Source of the DNA: Candidatus Pelagibacterales bacterium
Lineage (GTDB): Bacteria > Pseudomonadota > Alphaproteobacteria > TMED109
Direction of reading: 5' to 3'
NCBI GenBank assembly: GCA_002715505.1
Contig: PAZF01000007.1
Coordinates: 35,372 to 67,713, forward strand
Length of the DNA stretch: 32,342 bases
The translations under genes were made by a program, and so were the position numbers. This document shows positions 1-7,387 of the stretch, one piece after another. Below the pieces are notes generated by a model that saw nothing but the letters and a program-made list of their open reading frames with translations, had not been told where the DNA came from and searched no databases. Position 1 is the stretch's first letter. Each line of letters starts with the position of its first letter.

Positions 1-2
1 TA

Positions 3-254
3 AGTAAAGTTAGAGAAAAAGAAATTCCTGGTTTCGGAGAAGTTTTTAGGTTTATTAGTTATAAAAAAATTGGCACCTCAACTATACAGTCAAGAGCCTC
101 AGCATGTATTGCAAAAAATACATTTTTATTTAGTTTGCCAGGGTCCCCTGGTGCTTGTAAAGATGCATGGGAGGAAATAATTAAAACTCAGTTAGATAAT
201 AGAAACAGGCCATGTAACCTTGTAGAACTAATGCCCCGGCTATCCGAAAAGTAA
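3..254 (+). CDS. moaB: Molybdenum cofactor biosynthesis protein B (MoaB/MogA family), C-terminal part
   Basis: The reading frame is already open at the left edge, so only about the last 83 residues are present and the start lies outside. Visible family signatures are the [10 protein letters not shown] stretch, [13 protein letters not shown] and the C-terminal [12 protein letters not shown]; together these are characteristic of MoaB. MoaB/MogA proteins bind molybdopterin and adenylylate it during molybdenum cofactor synthesis. The gene is convergent with the blh gene on the other strand; its TAA ends one base before the blh stop, leaving no room for a terminator between them. The motif match is strong; the exact subfamily (MoaB versus MogA) is inferred from the C-terminal sequence. 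Confidence 0.88.
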   Translation, partial: SKVREKEIPGFGEVFRFISYKKIGTSTIQSRASACIAKNTFLFSLPGSPGACKDAWEEIIKTQLDNRNRPCNLVELMPRLSEK

Positions 255-255
255 T

Positions 256-1125
256 CTATTTAATCCTATAATTTATAATAGCCTTTAATAACATATGAGG
301 TATTGTTAGTGAAGCAAGACCAATGAAAGTGATCTGGATTAACTTTTGCTCAAAAGAGTCTTTTAAAAAAAAATTAAAAAATACTAAAGATAAAAATAAA
401 GTTAGAAATAAATTTATTATTAAAATTTTATTTTTAACTTTATTGCTTTCGATATTAAAAAAACTTATTTCTTGTCTATAGTTTTTAATACTATGAAAAA
501 AACAAAAATAGCATAAAAAATAAAGCAAGGGGTTAAGTGTTAAAGCTGTTAAAAAAATTGTTATTATATTCAATAGTAAATATTTATTTTTTAAATTAGA
601 AAAAAAGATAAAAGCAATAAAAACTAATAATAGATAACTTAAGTAGAAAAAAAATAATATAATTTTTTCAATAGAATTTGATTTAGTTAAAATAAAAAAT
701 ATTGACTCAATTTCTCTTGTTTGAAAAAAAATTATTAAACTTATTAATGAGGTAGATAATATCAGCCTTTGAAATAAATTTATATCCAATTTCCAGTCTT
801 CAGAAAAGTGAAAAATAGAAATTATTAAAAAAATTGAAAGGGATATTATAGGAAATGATAACCATAGGAAAAAAAATGCCACTATAGTAAATAAATAGAC
901 TAGATTAAAAAAAATAAAACTATAGAAACCACCATACAAGCCATTTTGTTTAGCTAGCAATGTATCTAAGGCCCCATGCGGTAATCCAAAAAAAATTATA
1001 AAGAAAATTAATACATATGATATAAATTCACGATTAAAAAGATCCATAAAAAAAAAATTTAAAATAACAACCATTAAGGAAGAAAATAAATATATGTAGC
1101 TTTCATTAATATTCTTGATTTTCAT
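256..1125 (-). CDS. blh: Brp/Blh-type beta-carotene 15,15'-dioxygenase (retinal synthase)
   Basis: An integral membrane protein of 289 aa, almost entirely hydrophobic, that should cleave beta-carotene into two retinals. Family motifs are GLPHGALD (His50, Asp54) and FHFSEDW (His106). A third conserved histidine is His211 in CFFHS, and another lies in the C-terminal IPHMLL. In family members I remember, the His211 region reads HSxxH; here it is HSIKN, so one of the histidines proposed to bind iron may be replaced by Asn. It is the last gene of the crtI-crtB-crtY-blh run, starting 9 nt after the crtY stop. Together with proteorhodopsin this explains its job: supplying the chromophore. Very AT-rich, with many Phe/Ile/Lys/Asn codons. 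Confidence 0.9.
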   Translation of the reverse strand: MKIKNINESYIYLFSSLMVVILNFFFMDLFNREFISYVLIFFIIFFGLPHGALDTLLAKQNGLYGGFYSFIFFNLVYLFTIVAFFFLWLSFPIISLSIFLIISIFHFSEDWKLDINLFQRLILSTSLISLIIFFQTREIESIFFILTKSNSIEKIILFFFYLSYLLLVFIAFIFFSNLKNKYLLLNIITIFLTALTLNPLLYFLCYFCFFHSIKNYRQEISFFNIESNKVKNKILIINLFLTLFLSLVFFNFFLKDSFEQKLIQITFIGLASLTIPHMLLKAIINYRIK

Positions 1126-1134
1126 TTTTTTACA

Positions 1135-2265
1135 TTAATTTATTTTATTTAAAAAATACTTTTTTGGCATTGAAAGTACTACCTTTAAATAATCAAGCAA
1201 AGTAGGTACTCCAATCATAAATCTAAAAAAGGATTTTGAATTTATTCTTTTTAGGAAAATAAAAAAAATCAAAGGAGCTGATGAAAGATTTTTTTCTAGA
1301 ACCCCTAAAAATATTCTATCAAGAAAATAAACAATTATATTTTCCTTTGGATGAGAGATAGGTTTTCCGTTTTCTTTTAAGTTAATAGCAGATTTTTTTG
1401 CCCATTCCTGAATTCTTAAAAACGCATATCCAGAGGAAGGCCTTACGGCGCCTCCTATACTTCCTGCATAAAAATATTTATTATTTTTAAAATAAGTATT
1501 TTTATTAATAAACCCCATAGGAATTACTCCATATTCTTTTCTAATTATTTTATAATTTTTAAATTTATTTGTTATTAAACTTTTTAATAATATTTTATCT
1601 AGCTTTTTAGACGTTATTTTAGACTTAGAGAAAAATGTTACCTCTACTAAAAATCTATTTTTTTTTATAGGTAATATGTAATCAAATAAAAAATTATTTT
1701 TCTCATATCGCATACTTTCCATTATATATGCTGCTGTAGAATCAAATCTATTATTATTTGCTATTATTTCATATCCTAAAAATGATTGGAACAAAAAGGG
1801 GCTTTTTACATATATATTCTTTTTGGGCCTAGTATCTAGGATATTATTAGCAATATAGATCTTTTTATTTGTATAAACTAAATATTTATTATTTAAGTTA
1901 CTAATTTTCAATACTTTTTCACCCAAAGCTAAATTAACATTAACTGATTTTTTAATTATACTTTTTGCATGCAGATAAAAATCAATGCTTCTTATATAAT
2001 GATAGTAATAATTATTAGAATTATGAGTAATTTGATTTCCTTTTAAACTAAAGGAAGAGGTTTTCCAAGACTTAGAAATTAGTTTACTTTCTATATCATT
2101 ATTATTTTGCCAAAAACACCAGCTTCTATCATCTTCATATTTTTTTCTTTGTTCTACTATTAAAAAAGTATGATCATATATATTATTTTTAATTAGTTCT
2201 GTTGCAAAAGATAAGGCAGAGCAACCTCCTCCTAAAATTAAATAATCTATTTCATGATGCTTCAT
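1135..2265 (-). CDS. crtY: Lycopene beta-cyclase (CrtY type)
   Basis: A flavoprotein of 376 aa that cyclises both ends of lycopene to give beta-carotene. The N-terminal dinucleotide-binding motif is LILGGGCSAL (residues about 9-18), followed by the DDRSWCFW block typical of CrtY near residue 45, and a C-terminal GGAVRPSSGYAF block that matches the family's G-x-x-x-P-[ST]-[ST]-GY segment. The length is normal for bacterial CrtY (about 380 aa). The start codon overlaps the crtB stop as ATGA, which indicates translational coupling. It sits between crtB and blh, so its product goes straight to retinal formation. Confidence 0.92.
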   Translation of the reverse strand: MKHHEIDYLILGGGCSALSFATELIKNNIYDHTFLIVEQRKKYEDDRSWCFWQNNNDIESKLISKSWKTSSFSLKGNQITHNSNNYYYHYIRSIDFYLHAKSIIKKSVNVNLALGEKVLKISNLNNKYLVYTNKKIYIANNILDTRPKKNIYVKSPFLFQSFLGYEIIANNNRFDSTAAYIMESMRYEKNNFLFDYILPIKKNRFLVEVTFFSKSKITSKKLDKILLKSLITNKFKNYKIIRKEYGVIPMGFINKNTYFKNNKYFYAGSIGGAVRPSSGYAFLRIQEWAKKSAINLKENGKPISHPKENIIVYFLDRIFLGVLEKNLSSAPLIFFIFLKRINSKSFFRFMIGVPTLLDYLKVVLSMPKKYFLNKIN

Positions 2266-3164
2266 ATTTTATTATTTATTACTACAATATTTTTTATATA
2301 TTTATGCAGCTTTCCATTATGATTATAATTCTTCTTGTGAATATTTATATTTAAAAAAAAAATTGCAAGGCATTTAAAAAGGCATAAAACTTTCTCTAAA
2401 AAACTGACTTTTTCTCTTTTATACAAATTTGAAAAACTTTTTTTTATTATTTTCAATCCAATTTGTCTATATATTATAAGTGCCAATAAGACAGTAAATC
2501 TACTCCTTAAATTTAAAAATGCTAACCCTTTTTGAGCGCTTTGGTAATATTCATCTGCTACACTTAATAACTTCAAACTTAAAGACTTTAGTTTAATAAT
2601 AGTTTTTTTATCAAGACTTTTTATATCACTTATACTTAATTTTTTCCAACTCATTGGTAAATATATTCTATTCATATTTGCATCTTCGACAATATCTCTT
2701 GCAATATTTGTAAGTTGAAAAGCTATTCCTAAGTCTACTGCATATTTATAAGCTATTTTTTCTTTTACACCTAAAATATTTGACATCATTAACCCAACAG
2801 TTCCTGCTACTAGGTATGCATAAGATATTAATTCTTGATGATTTTTAATTCTTACTTTTTTTTTTAAATCTAAGCTAACACCTTTAATAAGCTGAAGAAT
2901 ATGTATTTTATTTATCATATTATTTGAAATTAATACTTTAATATTAGCTAATTTTAGACTATTAGAGTCATGGTTTAAATCTTTGACAATTTTCTTTAAT
3001 TTGGCTTCTTTTGCTTTAGACTTCTTGTCTGCTATATCATCTATATATCTACATAATTCATACAATATGGCACTATTTTCAAATGTTTTCTTTTTAAGAA
3101 ATAGTGAAGCAAAAAAGAAACTTTTACTGTTTTTTTTAAAATTATTTTTAGTTGATGTATTTAT
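2262..3164 (-). CDS. crtB: Phytoene synthase, apparently using an ATA start codon
   Basis: Condenses two GGPP molecules to phytoene, the committed carotenoid step. Visible motifs are SFFFASLFL (residues about 15-23), the first Asp-rich segment CRYIDDIAD, and the second Asp-rich segment in ARDIVEDANMNRIYLP. The frame is open up to 3191, but no ATG, GTG or TTG occurs before the TTG at 3065. That TTG is residue 34 and would delete the conserved SFFFASLFL segment. The best start is ATA at 3164-3162: it has GGAG 8 nt upstream, overlaps the crtI stop as ATAA, and gives 300 aa, the usual family length. A single-base change or assembly error from ATG is the alternative. The stop overlaps the crtY start (ATGA). 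Confidence 0.88.
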   Translation of the reverse strand: MNTSTKNNFKKNSKSFFFASLFLKKKTFENSAILYELCRYIDDIADKKSKAKEAKLKKIVKDLNHDSNSLKLANIKVLISNNMINKIHILQLIKGVSLDLKKKVRIKNHQELISYAYLVAGTVGLMMSNILGVKEKIAYKYAVDLGIAFQLTNIARDIVEDANMNRIYLPMSWKKLSISDIKSLDKKTIIKLKSLSLKLLSVADEYYQSAQKGLAFLNLRSRFTVLLALIIYRQIGLKIIKKSFSNLYKREKVSFLEKVLCLFKCLAIFFLNINIHKKNYNHNGKLHKYIKNIVVINNKI

Positions 3165-4621
3165 AACAGTTTCTCCAGAACTCTTGCAGAGCTAAGAACT
3201 CCTGGGAGCCCTGCACCTGGATGAGTTCCTGCTCCAACTAGATATAGATTTTTTATTATTTCAGATTTATTATGAAACCTAAACCAAGCAGACTGTGTAA
3301 AGAAAGGTGCTAAGGAAAAACCTGCTCCAGCATCTGATAAATATCTTTCTTTAAAATCTAAAGGAGTCATATAAAAGCATTGAACAATTTTTTTTCTCAA
3401 ATCAGGCATAAGTCTTTTTTCTAAAACTCTTATAATTAAATTTTTAAATTTCTCAGACTCATTCTTCCAATATATATTTTTAGAAAGTAAATTTGGAACA
3501 GGAACTAAAGCATAAAAACTGTCACAACCTTTAGGTGCAAAGCTTTTATCGGTAGCAGTTGGTCTATGTAAATAAATTGAGATATCTTCGGGTAGTTGAT
3601 ATTTTTTAAAAATTTTAACTAGTAGCTCATAATATTCTTTTCCGAATAAAATAGTATGATGTTCAATTTTGTTATATTGCTTATTAGTTCCAAAAAATAA
3701 AACGAATAAACCCATAGAATGTTTAGCATATTTTTTTTTATATTTAAAAATTCTTTTGTTTTCGAGTTTGATAACGTTTTTGTATAAATATAAAGGGTCC
3801 ATATTAGAGATATAAACATCAGCCTCTCTTTTTTTTCCCTTGTGATCTAGAATAGAACAAATTTTACCATCTTTTATATTAAATTTATTTATGGTTGTAT
3901 TCAAAGTTACCTGTATTCCTACATCTTTTATTAGTTTTGAGAAAGCTCTAACTAGGTTTCCCGTTCCTCCCATAGCAAAATAAACTCCATGTGCCCTTTC
4001 TAAGTAATGTATAAGAGAATAAATACATGTTGTTTCAAAAGGATTTCCTCCAACGAGTAGGGGCTGAATAGAAAATGCTCTTCTAAGTTTCTCACTTTCT
4101 AAATATCTACAAGTAAATTTATAAACACTTTGATAAGATCTAAATTTTAATAAAGAAGGTATTTGCCTTAACATAGTTGAAAGGTTATGAAAAGGCTTGT
4201 CGGCTAATTCACAAAAAGCTAAGTCATAAATTTTTTTTGATTGCATTAGTAAATTATTATAATTTTTTGCATCATTCTTATTAATTTTCTGAATATTATT
4301 GATGGTATTTGAAACTGAGTTTTCATAGTCAAAATATGATCCGTCATTATAAACAAATCTGTACCATACTTTTAAAGGTTTTAAAGTCACATAATCTGAT
4401 AATTTTTTATTATGAATTCTAAATAGTTCTTTGAATAAGAAAGGAGCTGTAATAATTGTAGGGCCAGCATCATATTTAAAACCTTTGATATCGAAGAACT
4501 GGGCCCTTCCTCCAAGATTATTGCACCTGTCAATTATTTCTACTTGATATCCTTTTTTTTTTAATCTCAAAGCGGAAGCCATACCCCCGAAACCTGCACC
4601 TATTACAATAGCTTTTTTCAT
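3161..4621 (-). CDS. crtI: Phytoene desaturase (CrtI type)
   Basis: A FAD-dependent desaturase of 486 aa that converts phytoene to lycopene. The N-terminal Rossmann motif is VIGAGFGGMASALRL (residues about 6-20), followed by the GGRAQ block (residues about 38-42). The C-terminal FAD signature is LVGAGTHPGAGLPGVLSSA, which is diagnostic of bacterial CrtI. Length and both ends are normal. It is the first gene after the hairpin that follows proteorhodopsin, and it is coupled to crtB by a 4-nt overlap. Its ATG at 4621-4619 is the natural start because the FAD motif begins within five residues of it. Confidence 0.95.
   Translation of the reverse strand: MKKAIVIGAGFGGMASALRLKKKGYQVEIIDRCNNLGGRAQFFDIKGFKYDAGPTIITAPFLFKELFRIHNKKLSDYVTLKPLKVWYRFVYNDGSYFDYENSVSNTINNIQKINKNDAKNYNNLLMQSKKIYDLAFCELADKPFHNLSTMLRQIPSLLKFRSYQSVYKFTCRYLESEKLRRAFSIQPLLVGGNPFETTCIYSLIHYLERAHGVYFAMGGTGNLVRAFSKLIKDVGIQVTLNTTINKFNIKDGKICSILDHKGKKREADVYISNMDPLYLYKNVIKLENKRIFKYKKKYAKHSMGLFVLFFGTNKQYNKIEHHTILFGKEYYELLVKIFKKYQLPEDISIYLHRPTATDKSFAPKGCDSFYALVPVPNLLSKNIYWKNESEKFKNLIIRVLEKRLMPDLRKKIVQCFYMTPLDFKERYLSDAGAGFSLAPFFTQSAWFRFHNKSEIIKNLYLVGAGTHPGAGLPGVLSSARVLEKLL
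3162..3176 (-). promoter_or_regulatory. Ribosome binding site and ATA start codon of crtB
   Basis: On the minus strand GGAG (3176-3173) is followed by an 8-nt spacer and ATA (3164-3162). The ATA shares two bases with the crtI stop TAA (3163-3161), giving ATAA where a coupled pair would normally show ATGA. No ATG, GTG or TTG occurs in any minus-strand frame close enough to replace it. ATA (AUA) starts are rare and poorly initiated, so CrtB yield may be held low or depend on ribosomes terminating on crtI. Confidence 0.6.
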
Positions 4622-4632
4622 TATTTATACCA

Positions 4633-4670
4633 TAAAAAAATGCCCTACTATTAAAGTAGAGCATTTTTTA
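4633..4670 (-). terminator. Hairpin terminator/attenuator between proteorhodopsin and crtI
   Basis: On the minus strand a 10-bp stem, ATGCTCTACT pairing with AGTAGGGCAT (one T-G wobble; arms at 4664-4655 and 4649-4640, loop 4654-4650), is followed by a run of T's (complement of the A run before 4641). This is the shape of an intrinsic terminator. The other side also has an A/T tract, so it could act in both directions, although no plus-strand gene ends here. It would let the opsin be expressed at a higher level than the downstream crt-blh genes, which would be reached by read-through or by their own promoter. Confidence 0.78.
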
Positions 4671-4689
4671 AAACTAGTAAGTGTAGTTA

Positions 4690-5376
4690 TTATTTATTAT
4701 CAGCAGTAGCTGCAGCCCAAATAACAACTCCAAATGCTATTTTGTTGATAAAATCAGCTAGGTTATAAATAATATTTAAACCTTCTGCGCTTCCTCCACC
4801 AGTATAACCCACTACATATCCAATAGGATAAATAGCCCAACCGATGGTTACTATCAATCTAAGAGCATTGAAAGCTTTCTGACTAGCTGCCGATCCTTTG
4901 CTAGCATTTATCTGACTTGCTTCGCCTGCAAAAATCTCATAAATTATGTATAACCAACCTAGCATACCTATAACGAATCCTACCCAAACATTAATGGATC
5001 CAACTTCTCCTAAGTATCCAGCTACTAACATAACTACAGAGGCTATCAATAATCTCCAAAAAAGCGAGGATTGAACCACTGCAATTGCAGCAAGAATTAG
5101 ATAAAACTCAACAATTTGTAGAGGAACTGTCAAAAGCCAGTCAACATATCTAAATACTATAGGTGTTTCTCCTGTTTCTACCCAAACTCCTCTCATATAA
5201 AAATAATGGATTGCTGCAATTCCTGTCACCATTGCTGCTACTGTTAATGAAGTCTTCCATTTACCTACAGCTCTATCTCTTTCTACCCAAAAGAAATAGG
5301 TTGCTGCTACCATAGCTGCAGAAATTATCCAAAAGGACATTCCTACTAAATCTGACGGATCTAATTGTCCACTCAT
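4690..5376 (-). CDS. Proteorhodopsin, light-driven proton pump, blue-tuned type
   Basis: A seven-helix retinal protein of 228 aa. The helix C segment RYVDWLLTVPLQIVEFY gives the proton-pump set: Arg76, the proton acceptor Asp79 (D97 of the reference proteorhodopsin), Thr83 and the proton donor Glu90 (E108). Gln87 is at the spectral tuning position (105), where Gln is associated with blue absorption and Leu/Met with green. His57 matches the conserved His75 near the acceptor. The Schiff-base lysine is Lys212 in DFINKIAFG. The N-terminus is short with no clear cleaved signal. A strong GGGAGG ribosome binding site lies just upstream. Base composition is visibly less AT-rich than the neighbouring crt genes, as expected for a highly expressed protein. 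Confidence 0.97.
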   Translation of the reverse strand: MSGQLDPSDLVGMSFWIISAAMVAATYFFWVERDRAVGKWKTSLTVAAMVTGIAAIHYFYMRGVWVETGETPIVFRYVDWLLTVPLQIVEFYLILAAIAVVQSSLFWRLLIASVVMLVAGYLGEVGSINVWVGFVIGMLGWLYIIYEIFAGEASQINASKGSAASQKAFNALRLIVTIGWAIYPIGYVVGYTGGGSAEGLNIIYNLADFINKIAFGVVIWAAATADNK

Positions 5377-5381
5377 ATTAT

Positions 5382-5390
5382 ACCTCCCTC
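5382..5390 (-). promoter_or_regulatory. Strong Shine-Dalgarno site of proteorhodopsin
   Basis: On the minus strand GAGGGAGGT (5390-5382) lies 5 bases before the ATG at 5376-5374. It is one of the best ribosome binding sites in the window, where many genes have weak or no Shine-Dalgarno sequence. A weak candidate promoter is upstream: TTGAGA (5422-5417), a 17-nt spacer and TTTAAC (5399-5394). It would leave a very short leader, so I rate it as doubtful. Confidence 0.6.
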
Positions 5391-5428
5391 AAGGTTAAAG
5401 TTAAAAACACGTCTCGTCTCAATGGTTG

Positions 5429-6019
5429 TTAAACCTTGTCTCTATAATCGCAATAATCATCAAATATGTCAATATCTCTTAATGTTTGACAAAACCCCGT
5501 ACTTATTCCGTTCTCTTTTAAATTATTTGTTAAATCATCTAGCACATACTTCGTACTCCATCTAATACCTTTAAAAGGATAATTTATAGATTTTTTATTA
5601 GAAAATCCTATAAGCCAAAATCCTCTGTCATAGGTTGGGCCTAATACAATATCTGAGTTTTTTAATACCTCAAAAGCATTTAATATATATTTTAAATTTA
5701 TTTCTGGAATATCGCTTCCTATCAAAATAAATTTATTCCTTATGATAGATTTCAGGAACCAAATTTTTTCACCTAAATCAGAACCCTTTTGTAGGAGAAT
5801 ATTTTTAGAAAAATTGAATGAGAAACTCCTAAATTTTTTTCTGGGTGTAGTATACAAAAATAACTCAAAATTTTTTTTATTGGATAAGATTTTTTTTATA
5901 TTTTCAATATTTAGTAGTGTAAATCTTTTTACATTACAATTACCAATATCCTTTGCAAGTCTACTTTTTATAAATCCATGAATTGGACTTTTAGTCATTA
6001 GGAAAATACTATTATTCAT
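5429..6019 (-). CDS. TIGR04282 family glycosyltransferase (rSAM/selenodomain-associated transferase 1, DUF2064)
   Basis: A soluble protein of 196 aa with the nucleotidyl/glycosyl-transferase-A fold signatures of the DUF2064 family: the N-terminal MTKSPIHGFIKSRLA (a variant of M-x-K-x-P-x-x-G-x-x-K-T-R-L), FILIGSDIPEI in the middle, and GPTYDRGFWLIGF. The last block usually reads D-G-G; here it is D-R-G. Databases call members arsenosugar biosynthesis glycosyltransferases because some lie near arsM/arsS-like genes, but neither is in this window and the true substrate is unknown. It overlaps the TIGR04283 gene by 8 nt, so the pair is coupled, and it ends 52 bp upstream of the proteorhodopsin start on the same strand. 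Confidence 0.85.
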   Translation of the reverse strand: MNNSIFLMTKSPIHGFIKSRLAKDIGNCNVKRFTLLNIENIKKILSNKKNFELFLYTTPRKKFRSFSFNFSKNILLQKGSDLGEKIWFLKSIIRNKFILIGSDIPEINLKYILNAFEVLKNSDIVLGPTYDRGFWLIGFSNKKSINYPFKGIRWSTKYVLDDLTNNLKENGISTGFCQTLRDIDIFDDYCDYRDKV

Positions 6020-6686
6020 TTCGTGTATAAATTTTATATATGATTTTTTTATTTACATTAAGCAAGAAAAGAATCTGACATATTATATGAATAATTCCTT
6101 GAACAAATACACCATTTTTTTCATAACGTCTGAAAGATGTTATCACCCTTGATTTAAGTAATATTCTATTTTTTTTTGGTACTTTTGTTACAAGCTCTAA
6201 ATCTTCCATAACTTTTTCTTTAGAATGTCCTCCGATTTTAAAATAATAATTTCTACTAATTAGTAAACCTTGATCTCCGAAAGGCAATTTAAAAAGCAAG
6301 GTTCTTATATTTGCCCATATTGATATAAATTTTGCTATAAATTTTTTTTCTCTAAATATAATTTTAAAAAAAGCAATTTTTATTTCGTTATTATTTTTTA
6401 TAAATTTTTTTATTTCTAAAATATTTTCTATATTAAGCTCTGTATCAGCATGCAGAAAAAAGAGCCATTTAGTATCACTCTTTTCTGCCCCTTTAAGTTG
6501 TTGTAGTCCTCTGGAAGGAAGTGTAGTTAAAAATTTTATCTTATTTTTTATATATAATTTTTCTGAATTATCATTAGACCCACCATCAATCACTAAATGT
6601 TTATTTTTTTTAAAAAAACTGAGGTTCTTTAAAATTATATTAATATTACCTTTCTCGTTAAGACATGGTATGATTATAGTAATCAT
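6012..6686 (-). CDS. TIGR04283 family glycosyltransferase (rSAM/selenodomain-associated transferase 2, GT2-like)
   Basis: A GT-A glycosyltransferase of 224 aa. The N-terminus ITIIIPCLNEKGNI is the GT2 nucleotide-binding strand. LVIDGGSNDNS follows, then GLQQLKGAEKSDTKWLFFLHADTEL with the metal-binding aspartate region, FGDQGLLI, and VMEDLEL. This order (RGxxQ, LHADT, FGDQ, MED) is the TIGR04283 pattern. Substrate and acceptor are not evident; the arsenosugar label of the family is not supported by any neighbour here. The start overlaps the ubiA stop as ATGA and the end overlaps the TIGR04282 gene. All three therefore appear to be one transcript running towards the rhodopsin. Confidence 0.88.
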   Translation of the reverse strand: MITIIIPCLNEKGNINIILKNLSFFKKNKHLVIDGGSNDNSEKLYIKNKIKFLTTLPSRGLQQLKGAEKSDTKWLFFLHADTELNIENILEIKKFIKNNNEIKIAFFKIIFREKKFIAKFISIWANIRTLLFKLPFGDQGLLISRNYYFKIGGHSKEKVMEDLELVTKVPKKNRILLKSRVITSFRRYEKNGVFVQGIIHIICQILFLLNVNKKIIYKIYTRNE

Positions 6687-7387
6687 GTTAATATAATATT
6701 CCAGTAAATCAGTAGTAAGGATGTAAAAAAACCAAAATAGCTATTATATTTGAAGGAATTCTCACAAGATAGTGGATCATTTAATTTAGTTTTTATAGTT
6801 ATAATTATAATTGATAAAAATAATATACAAAATAATAATAAAAATAAAATATCCACCATAATAATAGAAAATGAAATGATCCAAAAAACAAAGCACATCA
6901 TATAATTTGATATTAAAAATACTTTTGGAGTTTTTTTAAACTTAATGGAGGTCGATTTAACGCCTATTTTTTCATCATCTTTTATATCTTGAAAACCATA
7001 TAAAGTGTCATAAGCTATTGTCCAAAATATACATCCGAAGTAAAAAAGAAGAAGTGAATAATCTGCATTAAAGTTTGTCAAAGCATAATAACCAACAAAT
7101 ACTCCCCAATTAAAATTTATTCCTAGCCATAATTGAGGCCACCAAGTTATTCTTTTCATGAAAGGATAGCTGACTATTAGTGGTAATGCTATAAGACACA
7201 ATGCTATACTAAATTTACTAATAAAAAATAAAGGAATAGAGCCCAACAAAAAATTAATAAATATAAATATTATAGCTTCAGATTTAGTGACTATGCCATT
7301 AGCTATTAATCTTTTACTTGTTCTTTTAACTAGTATATCAATTTTTTTATCACTTAAATCATTCCATATACAACCAATAGATCTCAT
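6683..7387 (-). CDS. ubiA: 4-hydroxybenzoate polyprenyltransferase, main C-terminal part of a frameshifted gene
   Basis: Membrane prenyltransferase of ubiquinone synthesis, joining a polyprenyl chain to 4-hydroxybenzoate. This frame carries both Asp-rich motifs: IWNDLSDKKID (first, within the N-terminal 20 residues of this piece) and DTLYGFQDIKDDEKIG (second), plus several membrane helices. The first 66 or so residues of the enzyme are in another frame (7359-7559). Removing one T from the 11-T run at 7411-7401 joins the frames as I-I-F-F-L-G-A-C-G-M-R-S, the expected family sequence. The ATG at 7387 is therefore an internal Met, not the true start. Either the run is miscounted in the sequence, or the gene depends on slippage, or it is broken. 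The enzyme is essential for respiration in most such bacteria, which favours the first two. Confidence 0.88.
   Translation of the reverse strand: MRSIGCIWNDLSDKKIDILVKRTSKRLIANGIVTKSEAIIFIFINFLLGSIPLFFISKFSIALCLIALPLIVSYPFMKRITWWPQLWLGINFNWGVFVGYYALTNFNADYSLLLFYFGCIFWTIAYDTLYGFQDIKDDEKIGVKSTSIKFKKTPKVFLISNYMMCFVFWIISFSIIMVDILFLLLFCILFLSIIIITIKTKLNDPLSCENSFKYNSYFGFFTSLLLIYWNIILT

Noticed and set aside
2262-3065. CrtB starting at the TTG at 3065
   Set aside because: It would remove the first 33 residues including the conserved SFFFASLFL segment, and has no good Shine-Dalgarno; the ATA at 3164 fits better.
2983-3195. Plus-strand open frame opposite the start of crtB
   Set aside because: It is antisense to CrtB coding sequence, without recognisable features.
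5401-5425. Short GAGAC direct repeat upstream of proteorhodopsin as a regulator site
   Set aside because: Only two 5-base copies, easily chance; kept only as a note with the weak promoter candidate.
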